64,000 bases of DNA, taken from contig NZ_CP025394.1 of NCBI RefSeq assembly GCF_002943525.1, positions 7,083,001 to 7,147,000 of the forward strand. Reading direction: 5' to 3'. The stretch comes from Kitasatospora sp. MMS16-BH015 (GTDB lineage: Bacteria; Actinomycetota; Actinomycetes; Streptomycetales; Streptomycetaceae). The notes under the pieces are model-generated. The model searched no databases. It was given only the letters and a program-made list of their open reading frames with translations, and had not been told where the DNA came from. Of this stretch, positions 1-6,958 are shown piece by piece; position 1 is the first letter of the stretch; each line of letters starts with the position of its first letter. The translations under genes were made by a program, and so were the position numbers.

Positions 1-462
1 CGGCTGCCCGCCGAGCTCGGCCGGGTCCGCCGGGCCCACCGGCACGAACCCGGCCTTGGTGAGCACCTTCTGGGAGGCGAGGTTGGCCTGCGAGGCCGCC
101 GCCCGCAGCGTGTGCAGCCCGAGCCGCTCCGCCGCCACCCGGCACAACTCCCGTACGGCGGCGGTCGCCAGACCACGACCGGCGGCCTGCTCGGCGACCC
201 GGTACCCGAGGACGGCGCTGCCACCCTCCAGGTCGTACAGGTTGAACCGCCCCAGCACCTCTCTGTCCTCCCCGACCAGCAGGTGGAAGGCGCAGACCCC
301 GGCCTCCTGCTCGGCCAGCAGGGCGGCGTGCCGCTCGGCGTACCGCGCGAAGAACTCGTCCCCCCGGTCGGAGACCGAGGCGGCGAAGTAGGCGCGGTTG
401 GCCAGCTCGAAAGCCAGCACCGCCGGGGCGTGGTCGGCGTCCAGCCGGATCAGCTCGGGCAC
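1..462 (-). CDS. GNAT-family N-acetyltransferase (3' end outside window)
   Basis: This is a partial gene whose C-terminus lies beyond the left edge. The translation starts VPELIRLDADHAPAVLAF and contains an acetyl-CoA binding motif of the GNAT fold, GYRVAEQAAGRGLATAAV, followed by the typical N-L-A-S-Q-K-V-L-T-K-A-G-F helix near the visible end. It resembles the RimJ/RimL type that acetylates small molecules or protein N-termini, but the substrate cannot be read from sequence. The GTG start is supported by an in-frame TAG five codons upstream. It is transcribed in the same direction as the GrpB-family gene that begins at 1155. Confidence 0.85.
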   Translation of the reverse strand, partial: MPELIRLDADHAPAVLAFELANRAYFAASVSDRGDEFFARYAERHAALLAEQEAGVCAFHLLVGEDREVLGRFNLYDLEGGSAVLGYRVAEQAAGRGLATAAVRELCRVAAERLGLHTLRAAASQANLASQKVLTKAGFVPVGPADPAELGGQP

Positions 463-564
463 GCCGTCACCCTACCCGGACGGCCCGGCCGTCCGGCCGG
501 CTCACCGACCCACCTGCTCAGACCTGGCCCAACCGGGCCAACGGGCCCAACCAGACCGACCGAT

Positions 565-1155
565 TCACGCGGTCCAGCCGGTCTCGGCGGCCCACTCCTC
601 GGCCACGGCCACGACCAGGTCGACCACCGGGTCCTTCACCTCCGAGTACACCCCGACCCCGTCCACCGTCCCGGCCAGCACGGTCTTGAACTCGGCGTAC
701 GCGGGCACCGCCGCCGGGTGCGCACGGAACCAGTCGCGGAACAGCAGCGCCAGCCGCTCGTTCGGCGAACCGACCAGCCGGACATGCAGGTTCACGGCCG
801 GGCCCTGCTCCGTGGCCGCCCGCCGCTGCCACATCCGCTTGGTCCACCGCTCCGGGTCGTCCGTCAGACCGGCCGGTACGTGGTCGTGGCGGTACGGCCG
901 CAGCTCGTACCCGGCGTCGGCCAGCGGTTCGGCGAAGGCGAGTTCGGCCGCGTCCAGGTCGCCGACGCTCACCTGGACGTCGAAGACCTCCTTGGCCGCC
1001 ATGCCGGGGATCGCGGTGCTCCCGATGTGCTCCACCCGCACCGCCGTCGGCCCCAGCAGCTCCCGCAGCCGGTCGGTCAGCGCGAGCCCCCGGTCCGCCC
1101 AGGCCGGATCGGCGGGTACCACGACGGGGGAACGGCGCGAGGTCTCTGTGGTCAT
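565..1155 (-). CDS. GrpB family protein (UPF0157, nucleotidyltransferase-like fold)
   Basis: The 196-residue product carries the family hallmark VEHIGSTAIPGMAAKEVFDV at residues 41-60, which includes the G-S-T of the nucleotidyltransferase-like core, and a later H-x-H region (PYRHDH, NLHVRL). GrpB-family proteins are about 170-200 residues; some members are fused to dephospho-CoA kinase, but no kinase domain is present here. The molecular function of stand-alone members is not established. The ATG at 1155 is the natural start, and the gene is divergent from the methyltransferase at 1237. Confidence 0.85.
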   Translation of the reverse strand: MTTETSRRSPVVVPADPAWADRGLALTDRLRELLGPTAVRVEHIGSTAIPGMAAKEVFDVQVSVGDLDAAELAFAEPLADAGYELRPYRHDHVPAGLTDDPERWTKRMWQRRAATEQGPAVNLHVRLVGSPNERLALLFRDWFRAHPAAVPAYAEFKTVLAGTVDGVGVYSEVKDPVVDLVVAVAEEWAAETGWTA

Positions 1156-1236
1156 CGCGCCAGTCTACGGACGGTCCTCGGCCGGTAGCGGCCGCATTCC
1201 ACGGCACCCGGTCGCTCCGGGCGGTACCGTCCACGG

Positions 1237-1992
1237 GTGATCAATGCTGACGGGTACTTCGACGAGCGCGTGGCAGAGCAGTACGACCAGTCCTCGGGGG
1301 CCGAGTTCGAGCCGACGGCGATAGCCCGTGCGGTGGACGTGCTCGCCGAGCTGGCCGGCCGCGGCGCCGCCCTGGAGTTCGGCATCGGCACCGGCCGGCT
1401 CGCCCTCCCGCTGGCCCGCCGGGGCGTACCGGTGCACGGCATCGACCTCTCCAGGGCGATGGTCTCCCGCCTCCGCGCCAAGCCCGGCGGCGCCGACATC
1501 GGCATCACCATCGGCGACTTCGCCACCACCCAGGTGACCCCGCCCCCGGCCGAGCCCTTCACCCTCGCCTACCTGGTCTTCAACACCATCATGAACCTCG
1601 CCGACCAGGAGTCCCAGGTCGAGTGCTTCCGCAACGCCGCGGACCACCTCGCCCCTGGCGGGGTCTTCGTCGTCGAGGTGATGGTCCCGGAGCTCCGCAA
1701 GATCCCGCCCGGCCAGAACATCGTCCCGTTCCACACCAGCCCCACCGGCTGGGCCTACACCGTCTACGACACCGTCACCCAGGACGCGACCTGCCACTAC
1801 ATCGAGCTCACCCCGGACGGCCGGGGCGAGGCCCACTCGATCCCCTTCCGCTACGTCTGGCCCGCCGAACTCGACCTGATGGCCCGCCTGGCCGGCCTCC
1901 GCCTGCGCCACCGTTGGGACAGCTGGACCCGTGCCCCCTTCACCGAGGACAGCGTCCAGCACGTCTCGGTCTGGGAGAAGGTCCCGGTCTGA
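1237..1992 (+). CDS. Class I SAM-dependent methyltransferase
   Basis: The 251-residue product has the glycine-rich SAM-binding loop ALEFGIGTGRLALPLA at about 47-62, an acidic residue after the second strand (HGIDLS) and a post-motif HLAPGGVFVVEV strand. The start is GTG (VINADGYFDERVAEQYD), preceded by a GGG-rich stretch. Cytosolic; the substrate is unknown, and the wide, Trp/Tyr-rich C-terminal half suggests a small-molecule methyltransferase. It stands alone and is divergent from the GrpB-family gene, with an 80-bp shared promoter region. Confidence 0.85.
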   Translation: MINADGYFDERVAEQYDQSSGAEFEPTAIARAVDVLAELAGRGAALEFGIGTGRLALPLARRGVPVHGIDLSRAMVSRLRAKPGGADIGITIGDFATTQVTPPPAEPFTLAYLVFNTIMNLADQESQVECFRNAADHLAPGGVFVVEVMVPELRKIPPGQNIVPFHTSPTGWAYTVYDTVTQDATCHYIELTPDGRGEAHSIPFRYVWPAELDLMARLAGLRLRHRWDSWTRAPFTEDSVQHVSVWEKVPV

Positions 1993-2014
1993 CGGTTCGA
2001 GCAGTGACCCTGCG

Positions 2015-2584
2015 TCAGTCGGAGATCGCTGCCTTCCAGACCCAGGAGGTCCGCCGCGGACGGCCGGGCAACTCACCACGGCCGGTGCACCAGAGGAGGA
2101 CCTGGACGGCGCCTCCCGCAGGGGCTTCGGGGAAGAGGCGGCGGAGCACCCCCTCGCACAGGTCCACCGGGGGCAGCCAGGGGAGGTCCAGCCCCCGGGT
2201 GATGTCGTAGGTGTGCAGGAGGGTCTCGGCGACACCCATCGTGGCGAAGCCCGCCGGGTCGCAGGGTCCCCAGTGCCAGGCGCGCGTCCCCGGGTCGGCC
2301 GTGGCCAACGCGCTGCCGAGCAGCCCCGCAGAGGCGGTGACCACGGCCAGTACCTCGCGCGGGGTGGCCTCCGACCGGACTCTCAGGTCGAAGGGCAGGT
2401 ACGCCTCGGCCGACCGGCCCGCCACCTGCCCGGCGTAGGCCAGCAGGTCGTGCGCCACGTGGGCGGCGGTCTCCCAGCAGGTCCAGTCGAGTCCCCCGGC
2501 CGGCACCGTCCAGTCCCGCGCGACCTGCGGTTCGAGCACCCGCATCATCTCTGCCACGGCCGCCGCGACATCGTGGTGGTCCAT
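2015..2584 (-). CDS. DinB-fold maleylpyruvate isomerase-type (mycothiol-dependent) family protein
   Basis: The product (about 189 residues from MDHHDVAAAV) has the actinobacterial pattern LDWTCWETAAHVAHDLLAYAG in its first third and GVAETLLHTYDITRGL further on, which are the helices that carry metal-binding histidines in the DinB/mycothiol-dependent maleylpyruvate isomerase superfamily. Members often use mycothiol as cofactor, but the substrate of this one is unknown. I prefer the ATG at 2584 because it has GGGAGGCGGAG just upstream; a further ATG at 2602 would add six residues. About 230 bp of apparently non-coding DNA separate it from the next gene. Confidence 0.75.
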   Translation of the reverse strand: MDHHDVAAAVAEMMRVLEPQVARDWTVPAGGLDWTCWETAAHVAHDLLAYAGQVAGRSAEAYLPFDLRVRSEATPREVLAVVTASAGLLGSALATADPGTRAWHWGPCDPAGFATMGVAETLLHTYDITRGLDLPWLPPVDLCEGVLRRLFPEAPAGGAVQVLLWCTGRGELPGRPRRTSWVWKAAISD

Positions 2585-2815
2585 GCTCCGCCTCCCGAAC
2601 ATCTGAGCTGTGTCGCGAGCAGGTCTACCCGATCCGCCTCGGCCGTGTCGCCTCGGTTACCCGAGCCCGCGGGCACTCGGCACCTCGTACTGGATCTGCC
2701 ATCCGACGGCCCCGACGCCGCGCCTCCCGGCCGCCGTAACGGAGGACCGCTTGACGGGCGTTCGGCATCGTCATGCCGCCGCGTCGGACGTCGCCCCACT
2801 CGCCCTCGCTCCGCA

Positions 2816-3802
2816 TCAGTGGGCGGGCTGCGCCTCCGCCGGTGCGGTCGGTGCGGTCAGATCTCTCGGGTCGGTGTTGGAGCCGCAGAGGACGACGGCG
2901 AGGCGCTCGCCCGCGGTCGGGCGGTAGGCGCCGGCGCCGAGGGCGGCCAGGGCGGTGCCGGCGGCGTGTTCGACGGCGAGGCGGCGGTCGTCCCACAGGG
3001 CCTGGCGGGCGCGGACGATCTCGTGGTCCGGGACCAGGACGGCGCGGACGCTCTCGTGGCGGGCGGCGGCCAGCGCGGCGGCCGAGGCGCGGCGGGCGCC
3101 GAGGGCGTCCGCCGCCACCGAGACGACCGGTACGTCCACCACCTGGCCGGCCGTCACGGCCGCGTGCAGGGCCCGGCTGCCCTCGGGTTCGACCGTCACC
3201 ACCCGGACGCCGTGCTCGCGGGCCGCTGTGGCGACTCCGGCGAACAGCCCGCCACCGCCCACCGAGAGCACCACCGTGTCCAGCCCCGGCAACCCGGCCC
3301 GGATCTCCTCCAGCAGCGTGCCCGCCCCGGCCGCGATCAGCGGGTGGTCGTACGCGTGGCTGGCCAGGGCCCCGCTCGCCGCCGCGTACTCCTCGCAGGC
3401 GGCCAGCGCCTCCGCGTACTCCGCCCCGACCAGCCGCACCTCGGCCCCGTACGACCGCAGCTTCGCCACCTTCACGGCCGGGGCGTTGGCAGGCAGGAAG
3501 ACGGTCGCCCGCACGCCCTGCGAACGCGCCGCCCAGGCGCAGGCCAGCCCGGCGTTGCCGCCGGAGGCGATGGTCACCCCGGCCTCCGGCAGGCTGCCCG
3601 CCTCCCGGTGCGCCTGGAGGAAGTTCTGCGCGCCGCGCGCCTTGAAGCTCCCGGTGTGCTGCATGAATTCCAGCGCCAGCCAGACCTCGGCGGCCCCCGT
3701 GCCGTACCAGCCCGCTTCGACCGGGGCGAGGGCCACCGGCCTGGTCCGTCCGGCGATCCGTCCGGCGGCGGCCTTGACGTCGGGGTAACTCAGCTCGGGC
3801 AC
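2816..3802 (-). CDS. PLP-dependent threonine/serine dehydratase family enzyme
   Basis: The 328-residue product is a fold-type II PLP enzyme. The Schiff-base lysine is in GSFKARGA (about residue 54), the substrate loop is ASGGNAGLA (about 79-87), the phosphate-binding glycine loop is SVGGGGLFAG (about 180-189) and LCGSN near the C-terminus contacts the pyridine nitrogen. It most resembles the catabolic L-threonine/L-serine ammonia-lyases that lack an ACT regulatory domain. The family usually has S-S/G-G-N-H/A, so specificity is uncertain. The GTG start has CAGGAGAA upstream. Confidence 0.85.
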   Translation of the reverse strand: MPELSYPDVKAAAGRIAGRTRPVALAPVEAGWYGTGAAEVWLALEFMQHTGSFKARGAQNFLQAHREAGSLPEAGVTIASGGNAGLACAWAARSQGVRATVFLPANAPAVKVAKLRSYGAEVRLVGAEYAEALAACEEYAAASGALASHAYDHPLIAAGAGTLLEEIRAGLPGLDTVVLSVGGGGLFAGVATAAREHGVRVVTVEPEGSRALHAAVTAGQVVDVPVVSVAADALGARRASAAALAAARHESVRAVLVPDHEIVRARQALWDDRRLAVEHAAGTALAALGAGAYRPTAGERLAVVLCGSNTDPRDLTAPTAPAEAQPAH

Positions 3803-3959
3803 GGCGGTTCTCCTGCGGGTTCGGGCCGGTCGGCGGTGCTGCCGCCATTCTGCCCGGCGGGGGCGGCCGCTGGTCCGGCCGGGCCGACACGGGGTGTTTC
3901 ACCTGATCGTGTGACAAAGAGTCGGGCACCGGCCTCCGTTGCCTAGCGTTTGTACCGGT

Positions 3960-4319
3960 ATGGCAGTGATGAGCAGGCGTTGGGGCGTGGCCGCCGTGGT
4001 GGCCGCGCTCTTCGGCCTGCTCCTGCTGCTGGGTGCCGGGCCGGGGGAGTGCGGGCCCGGGCACGAGGGGCACTCGGCGATGTCCATGGTGCGCTGCGCG
4101 CCCAGTGAGTCGGTGCCGGTGGGGTGCTGCGCCGGTCAGCCTGAGAGCTCATTTGCCGTCAGCCACCCCCGGTGGGTTGAGGAGTGGGGCGTCGCCCCGC
4201 TGCCCGCCGGTCCCTTCGAGCGCCCGGTCGATCCGGCGGGCCGCGCTCTCGACCTGCCACCCCCACGCCCCAGCAGCGGGCGCGCCACCCTCACCGGTCT
4301 CTGCGTGAGTCGCACGTGA
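3960..4319 (+). CDS. Small secreted or membrane-anchored protein, unknown function
   Basis: About 119 residues beginning MAVMSRRWGVAAVVAALFG, with one hydrophobic segment at about 9-28 followed by a Cys/His/Met-containing stretch (GECGPGHEGHSAMSMVRC) and a C-C pair (VGCCAG). This looks like an N-terminal signal anchor with an extracytoplasmic tail. The layout is reminiscent of small streptomycete proteins of the DUF6153 type, but I cannot confirm membership. The start is uncertain: ATG at 3960 or 3969, with no good ribosome site. It precedes the cyclodipeptide synthase gene by about 130 bp. Confidence 0.5.
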   Translation: MAVMSRRWGVAAVVAALFGLLLLLGAGPGECGPGHEGHSAMSMVRCAPSESVPVGCCAGQPESSFAVSHPRWVEEWGVAPLPAGPFERPVDPAGRALDLPPPRPSSGRATLTGLCVSRT

Positions 4320-4447
4320 CGCACCACCAGCGCTGATCCCCGGGCCGGTCACCACCGAGCCCCGGGCCGCTCCTGCCTGCCCCGGCGGCGCGGCCCGTCC
4401 ACCCACCGCCGCCCCCGGCGGCGGTCACCCCAGCCTGGAGCGTCCCC

Positions 4448-5227
4448 TTGACCACGTCCCTCGCGGCCCCCGCGGCCGCCACTCCCTCCGCCCCGTCTGC
4501 TCCCTCTGCTCCCACCGCTCCCACCGCTCCCACCTCGACGATCCCCTTCACCCCGCGTCCGCTGACGGCCAACTGCGCCCGGCTGGCCGCCCGGCGGGTG
4601 CACGCCTGCATCGGCATCAGCCCGTTCAACGGCTACTTCCACGCCCGTCGGGTTGCCGAGCTGGCCCGCTGGGCCGTCACCGAGTTCGAGCAGGTGCACT
4701 TCTTCCTGCCGGATTCGCTCGCCGTGCACACCCTGGAGGCCGTCGGCTACCCCGGGGACCGCGCCCTCTTCAAGGCCCGCCGCCAGGGCCAGCACCTGCA
4801 CAACAAGATCACCACCGCCCTGCGCGAGCTCGGCGTCCCCGACCCCGACAGCCGGGTCCTCACCTCCACCGCCCTCACCACCCACCCCCGGTACGCCGCC
4901 CTCCACCAGCAGGCCCAGCACCTCTTCTCGGCCGATCCCACCTTCCGCACCGCCTGCCTGGAGGCCGGCAGCTGGGTCCTGGAGCGCCGCCTCCCGCCCG
5001 GCACCGCCCCCACCGCAGCCCAACTCCTGATCGCCAGCCGCTACCTGCTCGGCGAGCTCCCCCTCTTCCTCGACACCCCCGCCCTCACCGGCGCCCCCGA
5101 GTCCGTCTTCTGCTACCACCAGACCCCCCTCTTCCTCCGCCACCTCTACGAGGGCCGCCTCCCCTGTCGCCCCGCCCCCACCCAGGGCTACCTCGCCGTA
5201 GAGGAGGCCGCCGCGACCGAAGACTGA
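4448..5227 (+). CDS. tRNA-dependent cyclodipeptide synthase (CDPS, NYH subfamily)
   Basis: CDPSs use two aminoacyl-tRNAs to make cyclic dipeptides (2,5-diketopiperazines) in the cytosol. The 259-residue product matches the family with a constant offset of 21 from AlbC numbering: catalytic Ser58 in GISPFNGYF, Asn61, Tyr199 and Glu203 in YLLGELPLFLDTP, and Tyr223-His224 in SVFCYHQ. The N-Y-H triad places it in the AlbC-like NYH subfamily. The first 33 residues are a low-complexity Ala/Pro/Ser/Thr extension. Translation starts at TTG with CTGGAG seven bases upstream. No cyclic dipeptide oxidase or P450 is adjacent; the nearest candidate tailoring gene is the methyltransferase at 5497, beyond a strong hairpin. 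Confidence 0.93.
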   Translation: MTTSLAAPAAATPSAPSAPSAPTAPTAPTSTIPFTPRPLTANCARLAARRVHACIGISPFNGYFHARRVAELARWAVTEFEQVHFFLPDSLAVHTLEAVGYPGDRALFKARRQGQHLHNKITTALRELGVPDPDSRVLTSTALTTHPRYAALHQQAQHLFSADPTFRTACLEAGSWVLERRLPPGTAPTAAQLLIASRYLLGELPLFLDTPALTGAPESVFCYHQTPLFLRHLYEGRLPCRPAPTQGYLAVEEAAATED

Positions 5228-5240
5228 CCCGCTTCGCGCC

Positions 5241-5274
5241 GGTGGCGGTGCCCCCTCCCAAGGGCACCGTCACC
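5241..5274 (+). terminator. Intrinsic-terminator-like hairpin after the CDPS gene
   Basis: GGTGGCGGTGCCC (5241-5253) pairs with GGGCACCGTCACC (5262-5274) with a single G-T wobble and an 8-base loop. It lies 14 bp after the CDPS stop codon, with no clear T-run, as is common in high-GC actinomycetes. Confidence 0.6.
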
Positions 5275-5496
5275 AGGGCCACCACCCGCGACGGCTCCCC
5301 GGCCTACCGACCCCCACCTCCGGGCGCGGTGCCACGCACGTGGTCACCGCCCCCCGGGCTCACTCCCGGGCCCGTCCGCGGATCCACTCCCGTGCTCGCC
5401 CCTGTGCCCACCACCGCCCGTCCTCGCCTGTCCCCGCTCGTCCCTGCCCACCGGGCCCTTGGCCCGGGTCGGCGGCGATGGTCCAGGATGGCCGTC

Positions 5497-6237
5497 ATGC
5501 TGAACTACGACGATGAGGCCGCCGGTTACGACGCCAGCAGGGGTGGGGAGGCCCGGGCCGAGGCCGCCGCCGATGCCTTGACCGAGCTGCTGCCCGGTGA
5601 CGCCCGGCTGGTGGCCGATCTGGCCTGCGGCACCGGGATCGTCACCGCGCGACTACGGCGGCCCGGGCGCGAGGTCTTCGGGCTGGACCTGTCGCCCGGG
5701 ATGGCGCGGGTGGCGGCCGGACGGTTGCCCGGGCGGGTGCAGGTGGCGGACGGGCGGCGGTTGCCGCTGCGCAGCGGGGTGGTGGACGCCGTGGTGATGG
5801 TGTGGCTGCTGCACCTGCTGGCGGCCGAGACCGCCGAGGCGGTGTTCGCCGAGGCCGCCCGGGTGGTGGCGCCCGGCGGGGTGCTGCTCACCACGGTGGA
5901 GAAGCACGGCGCCGCCCTGCTGCCGCCCAGCGACGTGGCGGAGCTGATCGCCCCGGTCCGGGCCCGCTGCGCGCTGCCCCACGCGGACGGCCTGGCCCGC
6001 CTCACCGAACTCGGCACCGCCCACGGCCTGCACCCCACCGGCCGCACCACCTTCACCGGCCTCGGCCAGGGCCGCTCCCCACAGGAGTGGCGCACCCAAC
6101 TGCTGGCCGGCCGCTTCGACTGGACCAGCCGGACCACCGAGCTGCCCGCCCTCTGCGAGCAGCTCCGGGCACTCCCCGACCAGGACCGCCCCCGGCCCGA
6201 CCCGGTCTACCAACTGGTCCGGTTCACCAAGGCCTGA
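5497..6237 (+). CDS. Class I SAM-dependent methyltransferase (UbiE/MenG-like)
   Basis: About 246 residues starting MLNYDDEAAGYDASRGGEA, with the SAM loop VADLACGTGIVT at about 42-53, the acidic strand FGLDLSPGM and a post-motif VVAPGGVLLTTV. The Tyr-Asp-x-x-Arg-Gly N-terminus is typical of small-molecule methyltransferases. I chose ATG 5497 because AGGA is eight bases upstream; ATG 5488 would add three residues. It follows the CDPS gene on the same strand by 270 bp and may methylate its diketopiperazine, but the hairpin between them makes independent transcription equally likely. Confidence 0.85.
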   Translation: MLNYDDEAAGYDASRGGEARAEAAADALTELLPGDARLVADLACGTGIVTARLRRPGREVFGLDLSPGMARVAAGRLPGRVQVADGRRLPLRSGVVDAVVMVWLLHLLAAETAEAVFAEAARVVAPGGVLLTTVEKHGAALLPPSDVAELIAPVRARCALPHADGLARLTELGTAHGLHPTGRTTFTGLGQGRSPQEWRTQLLAGRFDWTSRTTELPALCEQLRALPDQDRPRPDPVYQLVRFTKA

Positions 6238-6406
6238 GCCAGGGCGACGGCCCTCGGTGGCCCCGGTAAATGCTGCTCGGCATCGGTCGGGCCGGCCTGT
6301 ACGGCCTGCCGGGCGGCCAACCGACCTGGGCCCCGGCCGGCCGAGCAGCGCTGGAACAAGTGCTCGCCCACCGCCGGTGATCCGCCGACCCGGTAGCCTC
6401 GCGCGG

Positions 6407-6889
6407 GTGAAACGGGTACTGATCACCGGGATGTCGGGTACGGGCAAGTCCGCGCTGCTGAACGAGCTCGCCGCGCGCGGCCACCGGGCGGTGGACACGG
6501 ACGAGGCCGAGGAGGTCTGGTTCGAGACGGTGGACGGCGAGCGGCTCTGGCGGGTCGACCGGATCCAGGAGTTGCTGCGCAGCGAGCCCGGCGGGCCGGG
6601 GGAGGTGCTGTTCGTCCAGGGGACCACGCGCAACCAGGGGCGGCTCTACCCCTGGTTCGACGAGATCGTCCTGCTGAGCGCCCCGACCGAGGTGCTGGTC
6701 GAACGGCTCAGGACCCGCACCTCGAACCCGTACGGCAAGGACCCAGCCGAACTCGCCGAGATCCTCGGCCACCTGGAGACGGTGGAACCACTGCTCCGCG
6801 CCTCCGCCACCCTGGAGGTGGTCACCACCGTCCCGGTGCCCGTCGTCGCGGACGTCGTCCTCACCCACGTCCTGCGGGAGTGCGGCTGA
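6407..6889 (+). CDS. P-loop nucleotide kinase-like AAA-type ATPase
   Basis: 160 residues starting VKRVLITGMSGTGKSALLNELAARG: a Walker A P-loop G-M-S-G-T-G-K-S at residues 8-15, a DTDEAE acidic segment that could act as the lid or base region, and LVERLRTRT as a likely arginine-containing lid. Size and layout resemble shikimate-kinase/gluconate-kinase-like small kinases of unknown substrate that are common in streptomycetes. The GTG start is placed directly before the beta-1 strand; about 170 bp upstream appear non-coding. Confidence 0.8.
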   Translation: MKRVLITGMSGTGKSALLNELAARGHRAVDTDEAEEVWFETVDGERLWRVDRIQELLRSEPGGPGEVLFVQGTTRNQGRLYPWFDEIVLLSAPTEVLVERLRTRTSNPYGKDPAELAEILGHLETVEPLLRASATLEVVTTVPVPVVADVVLTHVLRECG

Positions 6890-6958
6890 TCCGGCGGGCC
6901 AGCGCGGTGCGGCCGCGGAGGTAGCCGGTCCAGAGCAGGGAGGTCAGACGGCGGCGGA

